Origin: Bacillota bacterium
Lineage (GTDB): Bacteria; Bacillota; UBA4882; UBA8346
NCBI GenBank assembly: GCA_023401925.1
Contig: JAEXDA010000063.1
Location: 1-35,676, forward strand
Direction of reading: 5' to 3'
DNA: 35,676 nt
Position 1 is the stretch's first letter, and the number at the start of each line of letters is the position of its first letter. The position numbers and the translations under genes were made by a program. This document shows positions 1-6,783 of this stretch, one piece after another. The notes under the pieces were generated by a model. That model saw only the letters and a list, made by a program, of their open reading frames with translations. It made no database searches and was not told where the DNA came from.

Positions 1-56
1 CGCGAACTTAAGTTCGAAGCCGCTGACCTCTAAAAGATTTTTGGCCTCGAAGGCAG

Positions 57-74
57 CACGCCTTCGAAGGCGTG
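57..74. repeat. 18-bp perfect palindrome
   Basis: CACGCCTTCGAAGGCGTG reads the same on both strands. A nearby GAAGGC copy (around 49-54) could pair alternatively with the left half. No T-run follows, so it is not an obvious terminator. It could be a protein-binding site or part of a small repeat element. Confidence 0.6.
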
Positions 75-355
75 GGGTTACTCTCCCACTGAGCACGCTT
101 CTTTGAACATACACCATTGGGGGAGAGAGAGGTATAAACCAACAGTCAGCCCAGATAGATCTGATTTTTAATTTGTTTTGGCTTTTGGTAAACTATTTAT
201 TTCAACTCATATAGATAAGGACTCATATTATAGGCCGAAACATAGTTGGTAAACGAATAAAATGAAAATAAATCCTAATAAAATAATCGTAGATTTTTTA
301 TACAATGGACCTTGATTTACGAACGAAGACCCGGTATGGGATAATGCATTAATAT

Positions 356-400
356 AAACAAGCCCAAAATAGTGATTAGCCACAAAGTTTGGGCTTGTTT
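356..400. terminator. Bidirectional terminator-like hairpin
   Basis: The arms AAACAAGCCCAAA (from 357) and TTTGGGCTTGTTT (388-400) pair as a 13-bp stem around an 18-nt loop. A-rich and T-rich flanks on either side give a T-run in both directions. No gene ends here inside the window, so it may terminate transcription arriving from the left edge. Confidence 0.6.
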
Positions 401-517
401 AAAAGAAATTGCTCATAAAGTCGATTTTAGCAAATTGCCTAAAATCAACTCACCCCTTTAGTTACTCATTTTTCTGTAGATACCCATAGCCATTCCCCTC
501 TCTCTGACTGTCGGCAT

Positions 518-541
518 CATAAGATGCCGCGGCATCTTATG
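518..541. repeat. 24-bp perfect palindrome
   Basis: CATAAGATGCCG followed by its exact reverse complement gives a spacerless 24-bp perfect palindrome centred on CCGCGG. No poly-T follows. As DNA it could be a dimeric regulator site or a cruciform; as RNA it would lack a loop unless the centre opens. It lies 280 bp upstream of the DUF551 gene. Confidence 0.65.
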
Positions 542-783
542 GCTGTATATCAGCATTGTACCTGAATCTCCCTTTAAGCTTCAGATTTATAAAACTTTTT
601 ACCTTTATTTTACATTTCTTTAATACCATAGATAGAAAATGATTGTATAATAAGAAAGTTCAGAATGATGCCCTATTCTATGGCAGTTCTGAAATGGTAT
701 GGGTTTGGTTAGAGATTATGAAAACCGACAAAGGTTTCTGTTCATGATCAAGATGAAAAGGAGAAGAATCACCATATCATATA

Positions 784-795
784 ATATTCGAATAT
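784..795. promoter_or_regulatory. Palindrome just upstream of the DUF551 ribosome site
   Basis: ATATTCGAATAT is a 12-bp perfect palindrome ending about 11 nt before the AAGGAG of the DUF551 gene. Position and symmetry would suit an operator, but no regulator family is recognised and an AT-rich palindrome of this length can occur by chance. Confidence 0.25.
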
Positions 796-820
796 CACAA
801 TCATAAGGAGATTCACCGAG

Positions 821-1003
821 ATGGAGTGGATAAACGTTAATGAACGAACCCCCAATAATTATGAAAGCGTTTTAGTTTATTGCAATAACGGGGACAAGCC
901 TGGCAATATCAATATTTTTACCTGGAATGACAAATGGTATAAAATGAATATGATTACGCATTGGATGCCATTGCCCAAGCCTCCAAAAGTAAAGAATCCT
1001 TAA
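821..1003 (+). CDS. DUF551-family small protein
   Basis: A 60-residue protein that fits the short DUF551 family common in prophages and accessory DNA. It opens with W-I-x-V-N-E-R-x-P, has a central VLVY strand followed by an NNGD turn, a W-x-x-K-W-Y segment, and the family's closing signature T-H-W-M-P-L-P-K-P-P at about residues 46-55. Its molecular function is unknown. The start is supported by AAGGAG about 10 nt before the ATG. It stands alone on the plus strand, has a strong hairpin terminator directly after its stop, and faces the hydrogenase operon tail to tail. It may be a leftover of phage-type accessory DNA. Confidence 0.8.
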   Translation: MEWINVNERTPNNYESVLVYCNNGDKPGNINIFTWNDKWYKMNMITHWMPLPKPPKVKNP

Positions 1004-1042
1004 AAAAGCAATCCAGCAATAATCTGCCGGATTGCTTTTTCA
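1003..1042. terminator. Shared bidirectional terminator (DUF551 gene / hydA)
   Basis: AAAAAGCAATCC (1003-1014) and GGATTGCTTTTT (1029-1040) form a perfect 12-bp stem with a 14-nt loop and T-runs on both strands. It sits between the stop of the plus-strand DUF551 gene and the stop of minus-strand hydA, so one hairpin can end both transcripts. Confidence 0.85.
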
Positions 1043-1050
1043 TTTTAAGT

Positions 1051-2778
1051 TCATTGGCAATGCCGCCGGTCGAGATAGGTTGTATGGAGGAGATGGTGCG
1101 AACGTTCCCCCAGGGGTTTGTCTAAAAATTTCCGGTATAATTGGACAACGGCCGGATTTTCATGGGACTTGCGCAGCGGCATCCCCTGGTCCAGTCCGTA
1201 AAGGGCTCTCATCCGGTCTTGGCGGACCTGCCCGGCAGTGGTGTATGGTTGGCCCGCGCCGCCGATGCATCCGCCGGGACAGGCCATGATTTCAATAAAA
1301 GTAGCATCACACATACCTAGTTTGATTTTCTCCAGAATTTGTTTGGCGTTTCCCAGGCCATGGGCTACGGCCACATTGATTTTTTGTCCGGCCAGGTCCA
1401 CCAGGGCCCCTTTGATCCCTTTCAGGCCCCTTATCTCCGAAAATTCCAGTGTTTTTAAAGTTTGGCCGGTGACAACCTCATAGACTGTGCGCAGGGCCGC
1501 TTCCATCACTCCGCCGGTGGTTCCGAAGATGGCAGCCGCCCCGGTCGATATCCCCAGAGGGGCATCGAATTCCCCATCCGGCAACATGTTGAAGTCTATC
1601 CCCTGGTGGCGCAGCATCCTGCCAAGTTCACGGGTGGTTAAAACCCCATTCACATCGGGGAAAGTGCCGGAGCGCATTTCCGGGCGGGCGGCTTCAAATT
1701 TTTTCGCGATACAGGGCATGATCGAAACCAAAAAGATGTCTTCCGACGGGATGCCGGTTATCTGGGCATAATAGGTTTTCGCCAGGGCCCCGAACATTTG
1801 TTGCGGCGACTTGCAACTCGAGAGATGGGGCAGCAATTCCGGATAGTAATGTTCAATATAGTTAATCCAGCCGGGACAGCAGGAAGTGATCATCGGCAAA
1901 ACGCCGCCATTTTGAATCCGATCCAGCAGTTCATGGCCTTCTTCCATAATCGTTAAATCAGCCGAAAAATCGGTATCGAACACCCGTTGAAATCCCAGTT
2001 CCCGTAAAGCGGAGACCAGCTTCCCAGTGGCGAGATCGCCAGCGGGCTGAGCGAATTCTTCGGCGATGGAAACCCGGATAGCCGGGGCTACCTGGACGAT
2101 AACATGCTTTTGGGGATCATGGAGCGCTTCCCAAACTTTGTCGGTATCGTCTTTTTCATGAATAGCTCCGACCGGACAGGCCAAGGCGCACTGGCCGCAG
2201 AGTACACAGGCGGTCTCCGCCAATCGTTTACCGTATTCCGGGGCCAGACAAACATCAATGCTGCGGTTTTGACTGTAAAGGATGCCCACTTCCTGGGTGC
2301 TGTGGCAAACCTCGGCGCAGCGGCCGCACTTGACGCATTTATTGGGATTTCTCACCAAAGCCGGTGTTGAGGTATCGAGCGGCAAATTATTGTGAATTTT
2401 TTCCCCTTGGATATCGCTGATGCCGAATCTGGCGGCTAATTGCCGCAGTTCGCAATTGCCATTGCGGATACAGGTCAGGCATTCCTGGGGGTGATCGGCG
2501 AAGATCAGTTCCAGAACCGTCCGGACGGTCTCACGGACTCGTGGAGAATTGGTGGCGATATTCATTCCGGCAGCCACCTGAGTGGAGCAGGAGGCCACCA
2601 GGTTTTTGATTCCGGCGACTTCCACCAGGCAAACCCGGCAATTGGCCTTTACGCGCTGATCCGGATGGTGGCACAGGGTGGGAATAAATGTTCCTTGTCC
2701 TCTGGCAGCCTCTAAAATCGAAATCCCGGAGGGCACTGAGACTTCCTTGCCGTTTAAAACAATTTGCACCATATCCAT
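1051..2778 (-). CDS. hydA: [FeFe] hydrogenase catalytic subunit HydA
   Basis: Reduces protons to H2 at a cytoplasmic H-cluster. The 575-residue protein carries, in order, an N-terminal 2Fe-2S ferredoxin fold (C36, C47, C50, C64), a His-Cys 4Fe-4S site (H96, C100, C103, C109), two 4Fe-4S clusters (C148/151/154/158 and C191/194/197/201) and the H-cluster motifs TSCCPGW (298-304), MPCIAKK (354-360) and ACPGGCIGGAGQP (499-511). The last has Ala where GGGQP is usual. An in-frame start 48 nt upstream exists, but the ATG at 2778 has GGAGGT 8 nt before it and overlaps the hydB stop as TGATG, implying translational coupling. Last gene of hydCBA. The size fits the NADH-linked trimeric group. Confidence 0.95.
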   Translation of the reverse strand: MDMVQIVLNGKEVSVPSGISILEAARGQGTFIPTLCHHPDQRVKANCRVCLVEVAGIKNLVASCSTQVAAGMNIATNSPRVRETVRTVLELIFADHPQECLTCIRNGNCELRQLAARFGISDIQGEKIHNNLPLDTSTPALVRNPNKCVKCGRCAEVCHSTQEVGILYSQNRSIDVCLAPEYGKRLAETACVLCGQCALACPVGAIHEKDDTDKVWEALHDPQKHVIVQVAPAIRVSIAEEFAQPAGDLATGKLVSALRELGFQRVFDTDFSADLTIMEEGHELLDRIQNGGVLPMITSCCPGWINYIEHYYPELLPHLSSCKSPQQMFGALAKTYYAQITGIPSEDIFLVSIMPCIAKKFEAARPEMRSGTFPDVNGVLTTRELGRMLRHQGIDFNMLPDGEFDAPLGISTGAAAIFGTTGGVMEAALRTVYEVVTGQTLKTLEFSEIRGLKGIKGALVDLAGQKINVAVAHGLGNAKQILEKIKLGMCDATFIEIMACPGGCIGGAGQPYTTAGQVRQDRMRALYGLDQGMPLRKSHENPAVVQLYRKFLDKPLGERSHHLLHTTYLDRRHCQ

Positions 2779-4064
2779 CAAAGGGCTACCTCCGTGTAAT
2801 CGTTCTTCGGATGGGGCCGGCAACATCCGAGATATTCTTCTCTGTAATACTCCAGGGAAGATTTTAAAGTATTTCCGGCCGCCTGACCCAGACCGCAGAA
2901 GGAAGCGTTCTGAATGGCCCGGGTATAGCGTTCCAGAAGATCAACCCCATCTTTACCGGCCTCGCCTGCCAGCAGCTTCTGAAGAATGATGTTGGCCTGC
3001 CGCAAACCTTCCCGGCACGGTGTGCATTTTCCGCAACTTTCATGGAGGAAAAAGCGCAGCCGGTTTTGGACATTGGCCAGGATGGAGCGGGTGTCGTCCA
3101 GGATGAAAATGGCCCCGGAACCAATGGTAATCCCAGCCCGGGCGCAGGCTTGATATTCCAGCGGGGTATCCAGCAGTCCGGGCGGGACCAGCACCCCGGA
3201 TGCTCCCCCGATATTCATCGCCTTGATGGAGCGGCCGGGTTTGGGCCCACCGCCGTATTCGTCGATGATTTGGGCGAAAGTGATTCCGAAGGGAACCTCA
3301 TAGAGGCCGCGCCGGACGACATCGCCGGAGAGGGATATCAATTTACTTCCCGGACTATCGCTGGTGCCGATCCGGCGGTACCAGGAGGCCCCATTTTCAA
3401 TGATTTGCGGAATATTGGCCAGGGTTTCCACATTATTAATTAAAGTTGGGCGATTCCAAAGCCCGCATTGGGTCGGATAGGGCGGTTTCACCCGGGGACG
3501 GCCTTTCCGGCCTTCGATCGATGAGAGTAACGCGGTTTCTTCTCCGCAAAGATAACTGCCTGCTCCGGAAAACAGTTCCAGCGAAAGGGAAAATCCGCTT
3601 CCCAGAATATTCTGCCCCAGCAAGCCTGCTTCGTTGGCTTGCTTCATACTCGCCCGCAAAATTTTTTGGGCTTCCGGGTACTCATGCCGGACATAGATGT
3701 AACCATGGGAGGCGCCGGACAGATAAGCGGCGATAGTAATCCCTTCAATCAATTGGAAGGGGATATGGGTCATGATAAAACGGTCTTTAAAGGTTCCGGG
3801 CTCTCCTTCATCGGCATTGCAGACTATAAACCGATTGGTTTCGGCATTATCCCGGACCATGGCGATCTTTTTCCCGGTGGGAAAAGCGGCCCCACCCCGG
3901 CCCCGCAGGCCGGAATCCTGAATCTCCCGGATCATGGCCTCCGGATGGTCCTCCAGTGCTTTTTTCAACGCCGTGTATCCGCCATTCTGTTGATAGGATT
4001 GGAGAAGGGCGGTTTGCCGGGACTGGATATTAAAAACCAAGGCGTTTTCCGGGGAATTATTCAT
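2778..4064 (-). CDS. hydB: NuoF-like NADH/FMN subunit HydB, short form
   Basis: Binds NADH and FMN and passes electrons toward HydA. Residues 55-66 (GRGGAAFPTGKK) are the FMN/NADH glycine-rich loop. The segment around 165-215, including GAGSYLCGEETAL and N-x-P-T-L-I-N-N-V-E-T, is typical of NuoF. One 4Fe-4S cluster is bound by C344, C347, C350 and C390. At 428 residues it lacks both the N-terminal thioredoxin-like 2Fe-2S domain and the C-terminal two-cluster ferredoxin domain found in the roughly 600-residue HydB of electron-bifurcating hydrogenases. It overlaps hydC by 8 nt (ATGAATAA) and hydA by 1 nt. The short architecture suggests fewer electron routes, possibly an NADH-only enzyme (inference). 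Confidence 0.93.
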   Translation of the reverse strand: MNNSPENALVFNIQSRQTALLQSYQQNGGYTALKKALEDHPEAMIREIQDSGLRGRGGAAFPTGKKIAMVRDNAETNRFIVCNADEGEPGTFKDRFIMTHIPFQLIEGITIAAYLSGASHGYIYVRHEYPEAQKILRASMKQANEAGLLGQNILGSGFSLSLELFSGAGSYLCGEETALLSSIEGRKGRPRVKPPYPTQCGLWNRPTLINNVETLANIPQIIENGASWYRRIGTSDSPGSKLISLSGDVVRRGLYEVPFGITFAQIIDEYGGGPKPGRSIKAMNIGGASGVLVPPGLLDTPLEYQACARAGITIGSGAIFILDDTRSILANVQNRLRFFLHESCGKCTPCREGLRQANIILQKLLAGEAGKDGVDLLERYTRAIQNASFCGLGQAAGNTLKSSLEYYREEYLGCCRPHPKNDYTEVAL

Positions 4065-4533
4065 GGCAGATCTCCTTCCGGATGGCTTGAAGAATGGAAA
4101 CGGCTTTTTCCGGCGTCAAGTCTCCATAGATGGTGTCATCCACTTTGATGGCGGGCGACATGTAACAGGCGCCTAAACAATTGACTTCTTCCAGGGAGAA
4201 AAATCCGTCCGGGGTTGTTTGGCCCAGGGATATTGCCAGTTCTTGTTGAAGCGCTTTTAAAATTTTTATTTTTCCTGCATTTTCACAGGGGGCATTGGTG
4301 CAGACCCTGATCCGGTGGATTCCTCTGGGTTTGAAGGATAATTCCGTATAAAAGGAGGCGGTGGAATAAACCCGGCAGCGCGATATTTTCAGGGATTCGG
4401 CGATTTGGTTGACATCGCTTTCACTGAGGAACTGTTGGGGGTTTCCTTCCTGGACCGCCAGGAGGATTTGCAACAGGGGCGCTTTGAGGCCGCCGGATTG
4501 TTCAATAATATCATGGATTGCAGCTGGATGCAT
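4057..4533 (-). CDS. hydC: NuoE-like 2Fe-2S subunit HydC
   Basis: Small electron-transfer subunit of the trimeric hydrogenase. It is 158 residues, the usual length for NuoE/HydC. An N-terminal helical bundle leads into a thioredoxin-like domain whose 2Fe-2S ligands are C78, C83 (VCTNAPCEN) and C119, C123 (NCLGACYMSP). The ATG has AAGGAG 7 nt upstream. First gene of the hyd operon; its leader contains an 84-bp inverted-repeat element ending just before the ribosome site. The hydC-hydB-hydA order with overlapping junctions shows a co-translated complex. Confidence 0.94.
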   Translation of the reverse strand: MHPAAIHDIIEQSGGLKAPLLQILLAVQEGNPQQFLSESDVNQIAESLKISRCRVYSTASFYTELSFKPRGIHRIRVCTNAPCENAGKIKILKALQQELAISLGQTTPDGFFSLEEVNCLGACYMSPAIKVDDTIYGDLTPEKAVSILQAIRKEICHE

Positions 4534-4550
4534 AATTTATCTCCTTTTCC

Positions 4551-4634
4551 GGGGCTGTCGCTTTTATACAAAGAAATTGGAAATCTTGATAAAGGGGTAC
4601 GATTGCGCACCCAATTTACTTTAGAGACAGCCCC
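4551..4634. repeat. Inverted-repeat element in the hyd leader (GGGGCTGTC ends)
   Basis: GGGGCTGTC (4551-4559) and GACAGCCCC (4626-4634) bound an 84-bp AT-rich segment. Read on the minus strand, the first 24 bases match one end of the 22004-22123 element at about 20 positions (GGGGCTGTC, then CTAAAGTAAATTG against CCAAAGGAAATTG). This suggests a small non-autonomous mobile element family. Here it lies directly between the predicted hyd promoter and the hydC ribosome site, so it would fold in the mRNA leader. Confidence 0.55.
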
Positions 4635-4684
4635 CTTGGCAGAGCGGGTTTTTCCGGATTGGAAAACATTGACTCTGACGAAAG

Positions 4685-4712
4685 TATATACTCAGATGCA
4701 ACCGCCGGTCAA
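4685..4712 (-). promoter_or_regulatory. Predicted sigma-A promoter of hydCBA
   Basis: On the minus strand TTGACC (4712-4707) is followed after 16 nt by TATATA (4690-4685). Transcription would begin near 4678, giving a leader of about 145 nt that includes the inverted-repeat element. I find no full Rex operator (TTGTGAA-N4-TTCACAA type) over it, though a diverged one could be missed by eye. Confidence 0.4.
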
Positions 4713-4944
4713 TCATAGTTATTCGATCTGCAATTTCGTGAAAAACTCCTTACAATACCGCCCAATATTTAACGAGGTTCGCCAAAAATTTAACAAGCTC
4801 CCTCGGGTAAGTTGGGTTGTAAAAGATATTGGTCACAGCATTCTTTGCTTTTCTGAGGGAGAGGAACAGAGGAAAACCAATAAAATTGAATGCTGGCGGA
4901 TCAATGAGATCGATCGCAAATGGGTTATAGCAATGTTTTTATAA
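4696..4944 (+). CDS. Doubtful ORF or gene remnant
   Basis: An 82-codon plus-strand frame from the ATG at 4696, antisense to the hyd leader. The C-terminal half looks protein-like: VVKDIGHSILCFSEGEEQ, then an I-x-C-W-R-I-N-E-I-D segment and a closing WVIAMFL. No ribosome site precedes any start, and the 5' end overlaps the predicted hyd promoter, so a functional gene is doubtful. It may be the tail of a small gene truncated by rearrangement. No family recognised. Confidence 0.25.
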   Translation: MQPPVNHSYSICNFVKNSLQYRPIFNEVRQKFNKLPRVSWVVKDIGHSILCFSEGEEQRKTNKIECWRINEIDRKWVIAMFL

Positions 4945-5822
4945 ATGATGGCCGAACTCTTCGCCGCGGGCGCGCCTCCACTAAGGAGGCGAAGAGCCAA
5001 CACGGCTAAGCATATAACTGCATTTAAAAGCCCAGTTTCACTGGGCTCCGTGATACTTCGAAGTCCATTTCAAAGTCAAAAACAGCAACTATTAGCCCCT
5101 CCCCGGAGGGGATTTAGAATTCTCTAAATTACCTAGCCGAACTAACCCGCGGCGGACAGGATAACCATTATTTTTTTCTGAATATTCTATCACTTGTGAG
5201 AGATATGGGTAATGCTTAGCCTTAGAGGGAATTCGCTGGAATCACAGGCCTAAAGGCTGTAGTATGCCAACGAAGGCCAATAATAGACCCAAAAGTTGGA
5301 CGAATACCCTTCTCTAATCGTTACCTACGTCTTTTTAAAGAAATGGTCTTTAATCCAGTAGTAGTAATGATCCTCTGACTATTTACGTTTTGACGGAAAT
5401 TAAAAAATTATCAACTTCAACCAATGATTTCGACTTTAGCGGAAATCCATGTCATCCGGCGCTTTCCCATAAGTGCGCCGGGGCGAAACCTTGCCGGATT
5501 GGATGAACTTCGTGGGATACTCATTTGCGTCGTCAAAAGTCGTACAGTGCAAGGAACGACCGAGCGAGGAGCACAACTGTATATCGAGCACCGCAGCGAC
5601 CGAGTGACGCCGCAATGGGCGGCTTTTCACGGCGCATCATCCAATCCGGCAAATCTTTCAGTTCTACCCAAACGTTTCTTATAACCATTGTCCCACTTCA
5701 TCTTCAACGACTTGTGGGTAATGCATAGTTCAGGGCTTGGGTCTGAAGTTAGGCCGATTTTCATCCTTTTGATTGAGGTGGACAACTTGTGGCAAATCAT
5801 TTTTTAGTCCCCAGAGACATGA
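4945..5822. other. Gene-free stretch with stacked hairpins and repeats
   Basis: About 0.9 kb between the hyd promoter region and the rex terminator. It contains nested hairpins at 4957-4996 (CTCTTCGCC/GGCGAAGAG enclosing GCCTCC/GGAGGC), AGCCCAGT-TTC-ACTGGGCT at about 5028-5046, CCCCTCC/GGAGGGG near 5095-5110, CCGGCGC/GCGCCGG at 5456-5481 and a long-range inverted repeat at 5491-5652. Two similar words, ATATGGGTAATGCTTAG (near 5207) and TTGTGGGTAATGCATAG (near 5711), lie about 505 bp apart in the same orientation and resemble the ends of a lost element. Short reading frames here have no ribosome sites. Confidence 0.55.
5491..5652. repeat. Structured repeat bounded by 16-bp inverted repeats
   Basis: TTGCCGGATTGGATGA (5491-5506) and its exact reverse complement (5637-5652) enclose 130 bp of higher GC than the flanks. 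Inside are two related words, ACGACCGAGCGAGGAGC and GCGACCGAGTGACGC. A further 7-bp hairpin lies just to the left at 5456-5481. The form suits a dispersed palindromic repeat or small non-autonomous element, or a structured RNA. An ORF runs through it on the minus strand but starts without a ribosome site. Confidence 0.55.
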
Positions 5823-5858
5823 AAAAGAACCGGATTGAATTTGGGATCCGGTTCTTTT
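5823..5858 (-). terminator. rex terminator
   Basis: AAAAGAACCGGAT (5823-5835) and ATCCGGTTCTTTT (5846-5858) form a perfect 13-bp stem with a 10-nt loop. On the minus strand it is followed by TTTTT-rich sequence, 40 nt beyond the rex stop. Confidence 0.8.
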
Positions 5859-5898
5859 GTCTGATTCAGTGTATCGAATGATATTTTGTTACCACGAA

Positions 5899-6546
5899 TC
5901 AGTTGTTGGTTTCCTTGTCGTTTTCGATCAGCTTGTACCCTAAAATCATCAGGCTGTCGCTGAGATGGATATTTTCAATGATCATTCCCGCCGGGACTTT
6001 TAATTCGATGGGTGCGAAATTCCAGATGCCTTTGATCCCCAGACTGATGATGAATGAAGCGACTTCATTGGCATAAGCTTCGGGTACGGTAAGAGCCGCA
6101 ATATCCACCCGGTTGTTTTGGACAAACTCACCCAAGGTATCGAGATGTTTGATTTCGATATCTCTGATTCTCTTCCCGATTAACTGGGGGTTGATATCAA
6201 AGATGCCGGTGATTTTAAAACCTTTTTTTTCGAAGTCGCTATGTTTGGCCAGGGCTTGCCCCAGGGAACCCGAGCCGATAATAATCACATTCTGCAAAAT
6301 ATGCATCCCCAGGAGCTTATGGATTTCCCGGTGTAAAGATTGAACTTCGTAACCATAACCCTGGAGACCGGTACTGCCGAAGTTGGAAAAATCCTGTCGT
6401 ACCTGCGAAGGAGTTATCCCCATGATGTTGCTGAGATCTCTGGAGGAAATTCTCTGAATCCCCAATTGCATCAGCGCGGAAAGACTTCTGTAATATACCG
6501 GAAGGCGTTTGAGGGTCGGACTGGGAATTTTTTTTTCACATTTCAT
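5899..6546 (-). CDS. rex: Redox-sensing transcriptional repressor Rex
   Basis: Rex senses the NADH/NAD+ ratio and represses fermentation and hydrogen genes when NAD+ is high. The winged-helix domain opens with PSPTLKRLPVYYRSL, and the recognition-helix area has TPSQVRQDFSNFG. The Rossmann domain has IIIGSGSLGQAL and the acidic FDIN, then GIKGIWNFAP, a Rex hallmark. I prefer the ATG at 6546 (MKCEKKIPSP, 215 residues), because the longer TTG start at 6567 has its AGAGGA touching the start codon; a weak GGTGA lies 11 nt before 6546. It stands alone with its own terminator, 1.4 kb upstream of hydC on the same strand, which suits control of the hydrogenase. Confidence 0.93.
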   Translation of the reverse strand: MKCEKKIPSPTLKRLPVYYRSLSALMQLGIQRISSRDLSNIMGITPSQVRQDFSNFGSTGLQGYGYEVQSLHREIHKLLGMHILQNVIIIGSGSLGQALAKHSDFEKKGFKITGIFDINPQLIGKRIRDIEIKHLDTLGEFVQNNRVDIAALTVPEAYANEVASFIISLGIKGIWNFAPIELKVPAGMIIENIHLSDSLMILGYKLIENDKETNN

Positions 6547-6721
6547 TGCAAACAATTCACCACACAATCCTCTGATTGAAATCTACAGATTGTATGATAC
6601 AACAGTTTGGAATAAAAAATAAGCCTGATTTGTTCATTTCCGGGAAATTTAAATATTATTCACAATCTTGCGCAAAATGGAACAATCAAAAAAGAATCCT
6701 CAAACGTCGTTTCAATAAAGA

Positions 6722-6747
6722 AACGGCCGGGTGAATGCCCAGCCGTT
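6722..6747 (-). terminator. Terminator after the pectate lyase gene
   Basis: AACGGCCGGG (6722-6731) and CCCAGCCGTT (6738-6747) form a 10-bp stem with one mismatch and a 6-nt loop. On the minus strand it is followed by TCTTTATT. It lies 37 nt downstream of the lyase stop. Confidence 0.65.
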
Positions 6748-6783
6748 AAAAAGTTTTAGCGGATGTAAGAACCCGTATCTTTT

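Larger units (their letters stand above)
1..820. other. Gene-poor stretch rich in palindromes
   Basis: I see no convincing coding region here. The stretch is AT-rich apart from several compact inverted repeats: a 14-bp perfect palindrome at 3-16 (centre CTTAAG), an 18-bp one at 57-74, CTCTCCC/GGGAGAG arms around 90 and 120, a terminator-like hairpin at 356-400 and a 24-bp palindrome at 518-541. A short ATG-initiated reading frame near 261 stops after 17 codons and has no ribosome site. It looks like an intergenic area that has collected small repeats. Confidence 0.6.

Noticed and set aside
4405..4695. Plus-strand N-terminal extension of the ORF at 4696-4944
   Set aside because: It lies wholly antisense to hydC and its leader, with no ribosome site.
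5436..5630. Minus-strand ORF of 64 codons, and overlapping plus-strand ORFs at 5424-5728
   Set aside because: They run through the structured inverted repeat, have no ribosome sites, and their sequence is explained by the repeat.
6648..6665. Rex operator upstream of rex (TTGTGAA half-site on the minus strand)
   Set aside because: TTGTGAA is present, but the second half (ATTTAAA) matches TTCACAA poorly. A single half-site is too weak to call.
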